11,662 nucleotides of DNA, from positions 10,851-22,512 of the forward strand of contig PAZI01000022.1 in the NCBI GenBank assembly GCA_002715545.1, read 5' to 3'. Origin of the DNA: Methanobacteriota archaeon. GTDB taxonomy: Archaea; Thermoplasmatota; Poseidoniia; Poseidoniales; SP79. Positions 11,432 to 11,662 of this stretch are shown here, piece after piece. Position 1 is the stretch's first letter, and every line of letters starts with the position of its first letter. The translations under genes and the position numbers were made by a program. The notes beneath the pieces are model-generated. The model had not been told where the DNA came from. It was given only the letters and a program-made list of their open reading frames with translations, and searched no databases.

Positions 11432-11662
11432 ATGCGGACCGGCACGGGCCTTGTGGCGATGCTGATCGCATCAGCCTGCATAGTGATGCCTGCGCAGGGT
11501 GGAACAGTACTCGAGATACGCCAAGTGGAACTATTCCCAAAAGGTGGATTCACAGATGAGGGTGCTTGGTCAATCAGTGGCGCATACGGTTATGGTAACG
11601 ACCCGTTACGCTACTCTAACGCATGGATCGAGGACAACTCGCTCAGAATCGAGCATGATCGG
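11432..11662 (+). CDS. Secreted protein, N-terminal fragment (runs off the window)
   Basis: An open frame of 77 codons from ATG 11432 to the end of the window without a stop. Residues 1-23 make a clear signal peptide: a short basic start (MRTG), a hydrophobic core (LVAMLIASACIVM) and a likely cleavage region (PAQGG). A cysteine in the core (C16) could hint at a lipoprotein, but it is not followed by a convincing lipobox. The mature start (residues 24-77) is rich in Gly, Trp, Tyr and Asn (FTDEGAWSISGAYGYGN), typical of beta-rich surface proteins. The family cannot be named from this piece. It is divergent from tRNA-His across 85 nt. The C-terminus, which would show whether it carries an archaeosortase signal, is outside the window. 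Confidence 0.7.
   Translation, partial: MRTGTGLVAMLIASACIVMPAQGGTVLEIRQVELFPKGGFTDEGAWSISGAYGYGNDPLRYSNAWIEDNSLRIEHDR

Noticed and set aside
1..11662. CRISPR array, insertion sequence, integron or prophage
   Set aside because: I saw no regularly spaced direct repeats, transposase or integrase motifs, or terminal inverted repeats; all gene-free gaps are short and accounted for.

Overview
The window looks like a chromosomal segment from an archaeon, most likely a marine euryarchaeote of the Marine Group II / Poseidoniales type. That placement is an inference. The archaeal signs are a short archaeal-type elongation factor 1-beta beside a CPxCG zinc-ribbon protein of the HVO_2753 family, an eRF1-related release-factor paralogue, an archaeosortase-like membrane protease/transpeptidase, a tRNA-His with encoded G-1 and C73, and TATA-like box A motifs about 27-28 nt upstream of both tRNAs. 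Alongside these sit bacterial-type genes (NADP-type GdhA, a DEAD-box helicase with a DbpA-like tail), a mixture common in this group. Genes are tightly packed and few have a convincing Shine-Dalgarno sequence, which fits largely leaderless transcription.

Layout. (1) 1-1198, minus strand: an 85-residue protein of unknown function and a secreted, C-terminally membrane-anchored thioredoxin-fold protein. (2) 1277-2959, plus strand: an RlmE/FtsJ 2'-O-methyltransferase, then a compact cluster of an OB-fold (SOSS-B/RPA-like) protein, a 54-residue zinc ribbon and aEF-1 beta. (3) 2964-6896, minus strand: a Vms1/baeRF-like release-factor paralogue with a C-terminal zinc ribbon, NADP-type glutamate dehydrogenase, and a SAMHD1-like HD phosphohydrolase. 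(4) 6978-9978, plus strand: tRNA-Leu(CAG), a HEAT-repeat protein, a 72-residue unknown protein and a DEAD-box RNA helicase. (5) 10006-11346: an archaeosortase-like protein (minus), a divergent TusA-like protein (plus) and tRNA-His(GTG) (minus). (6) 11432 to the end: the N-terminus of a secreted protein that runs out of the window.

How the genes work together. Much of the window concerns RNA and translation: rRNA methylation, EF-1 beta nucleotide exchange, a release-factor-like protein that may act on stalled ribosomes, an RNA helicase and two tRNAs. A second, smaller theme is the cell surface: the membrane-anchored thioredoxin-like protein, the archaeosortase and the secreted protein. Gdh and the HD protein serve nitrogen assimilation and probably nucleotide metabolism. 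I see no mobile element, CRISPR array, prophage or obvious defence island. No wholly new multi-gene system is evident. The less ordinary items are the zinc ribbon that lost one cysteine from each of two knuckles, the release factor with GGWSQ in place of GGQ, the archaeosortase without a recognisable target in view, three unassigned proteins, and several precise inverted repeats and promoter motifs between genes. There is no gene-free stretch longer than 300 bases.
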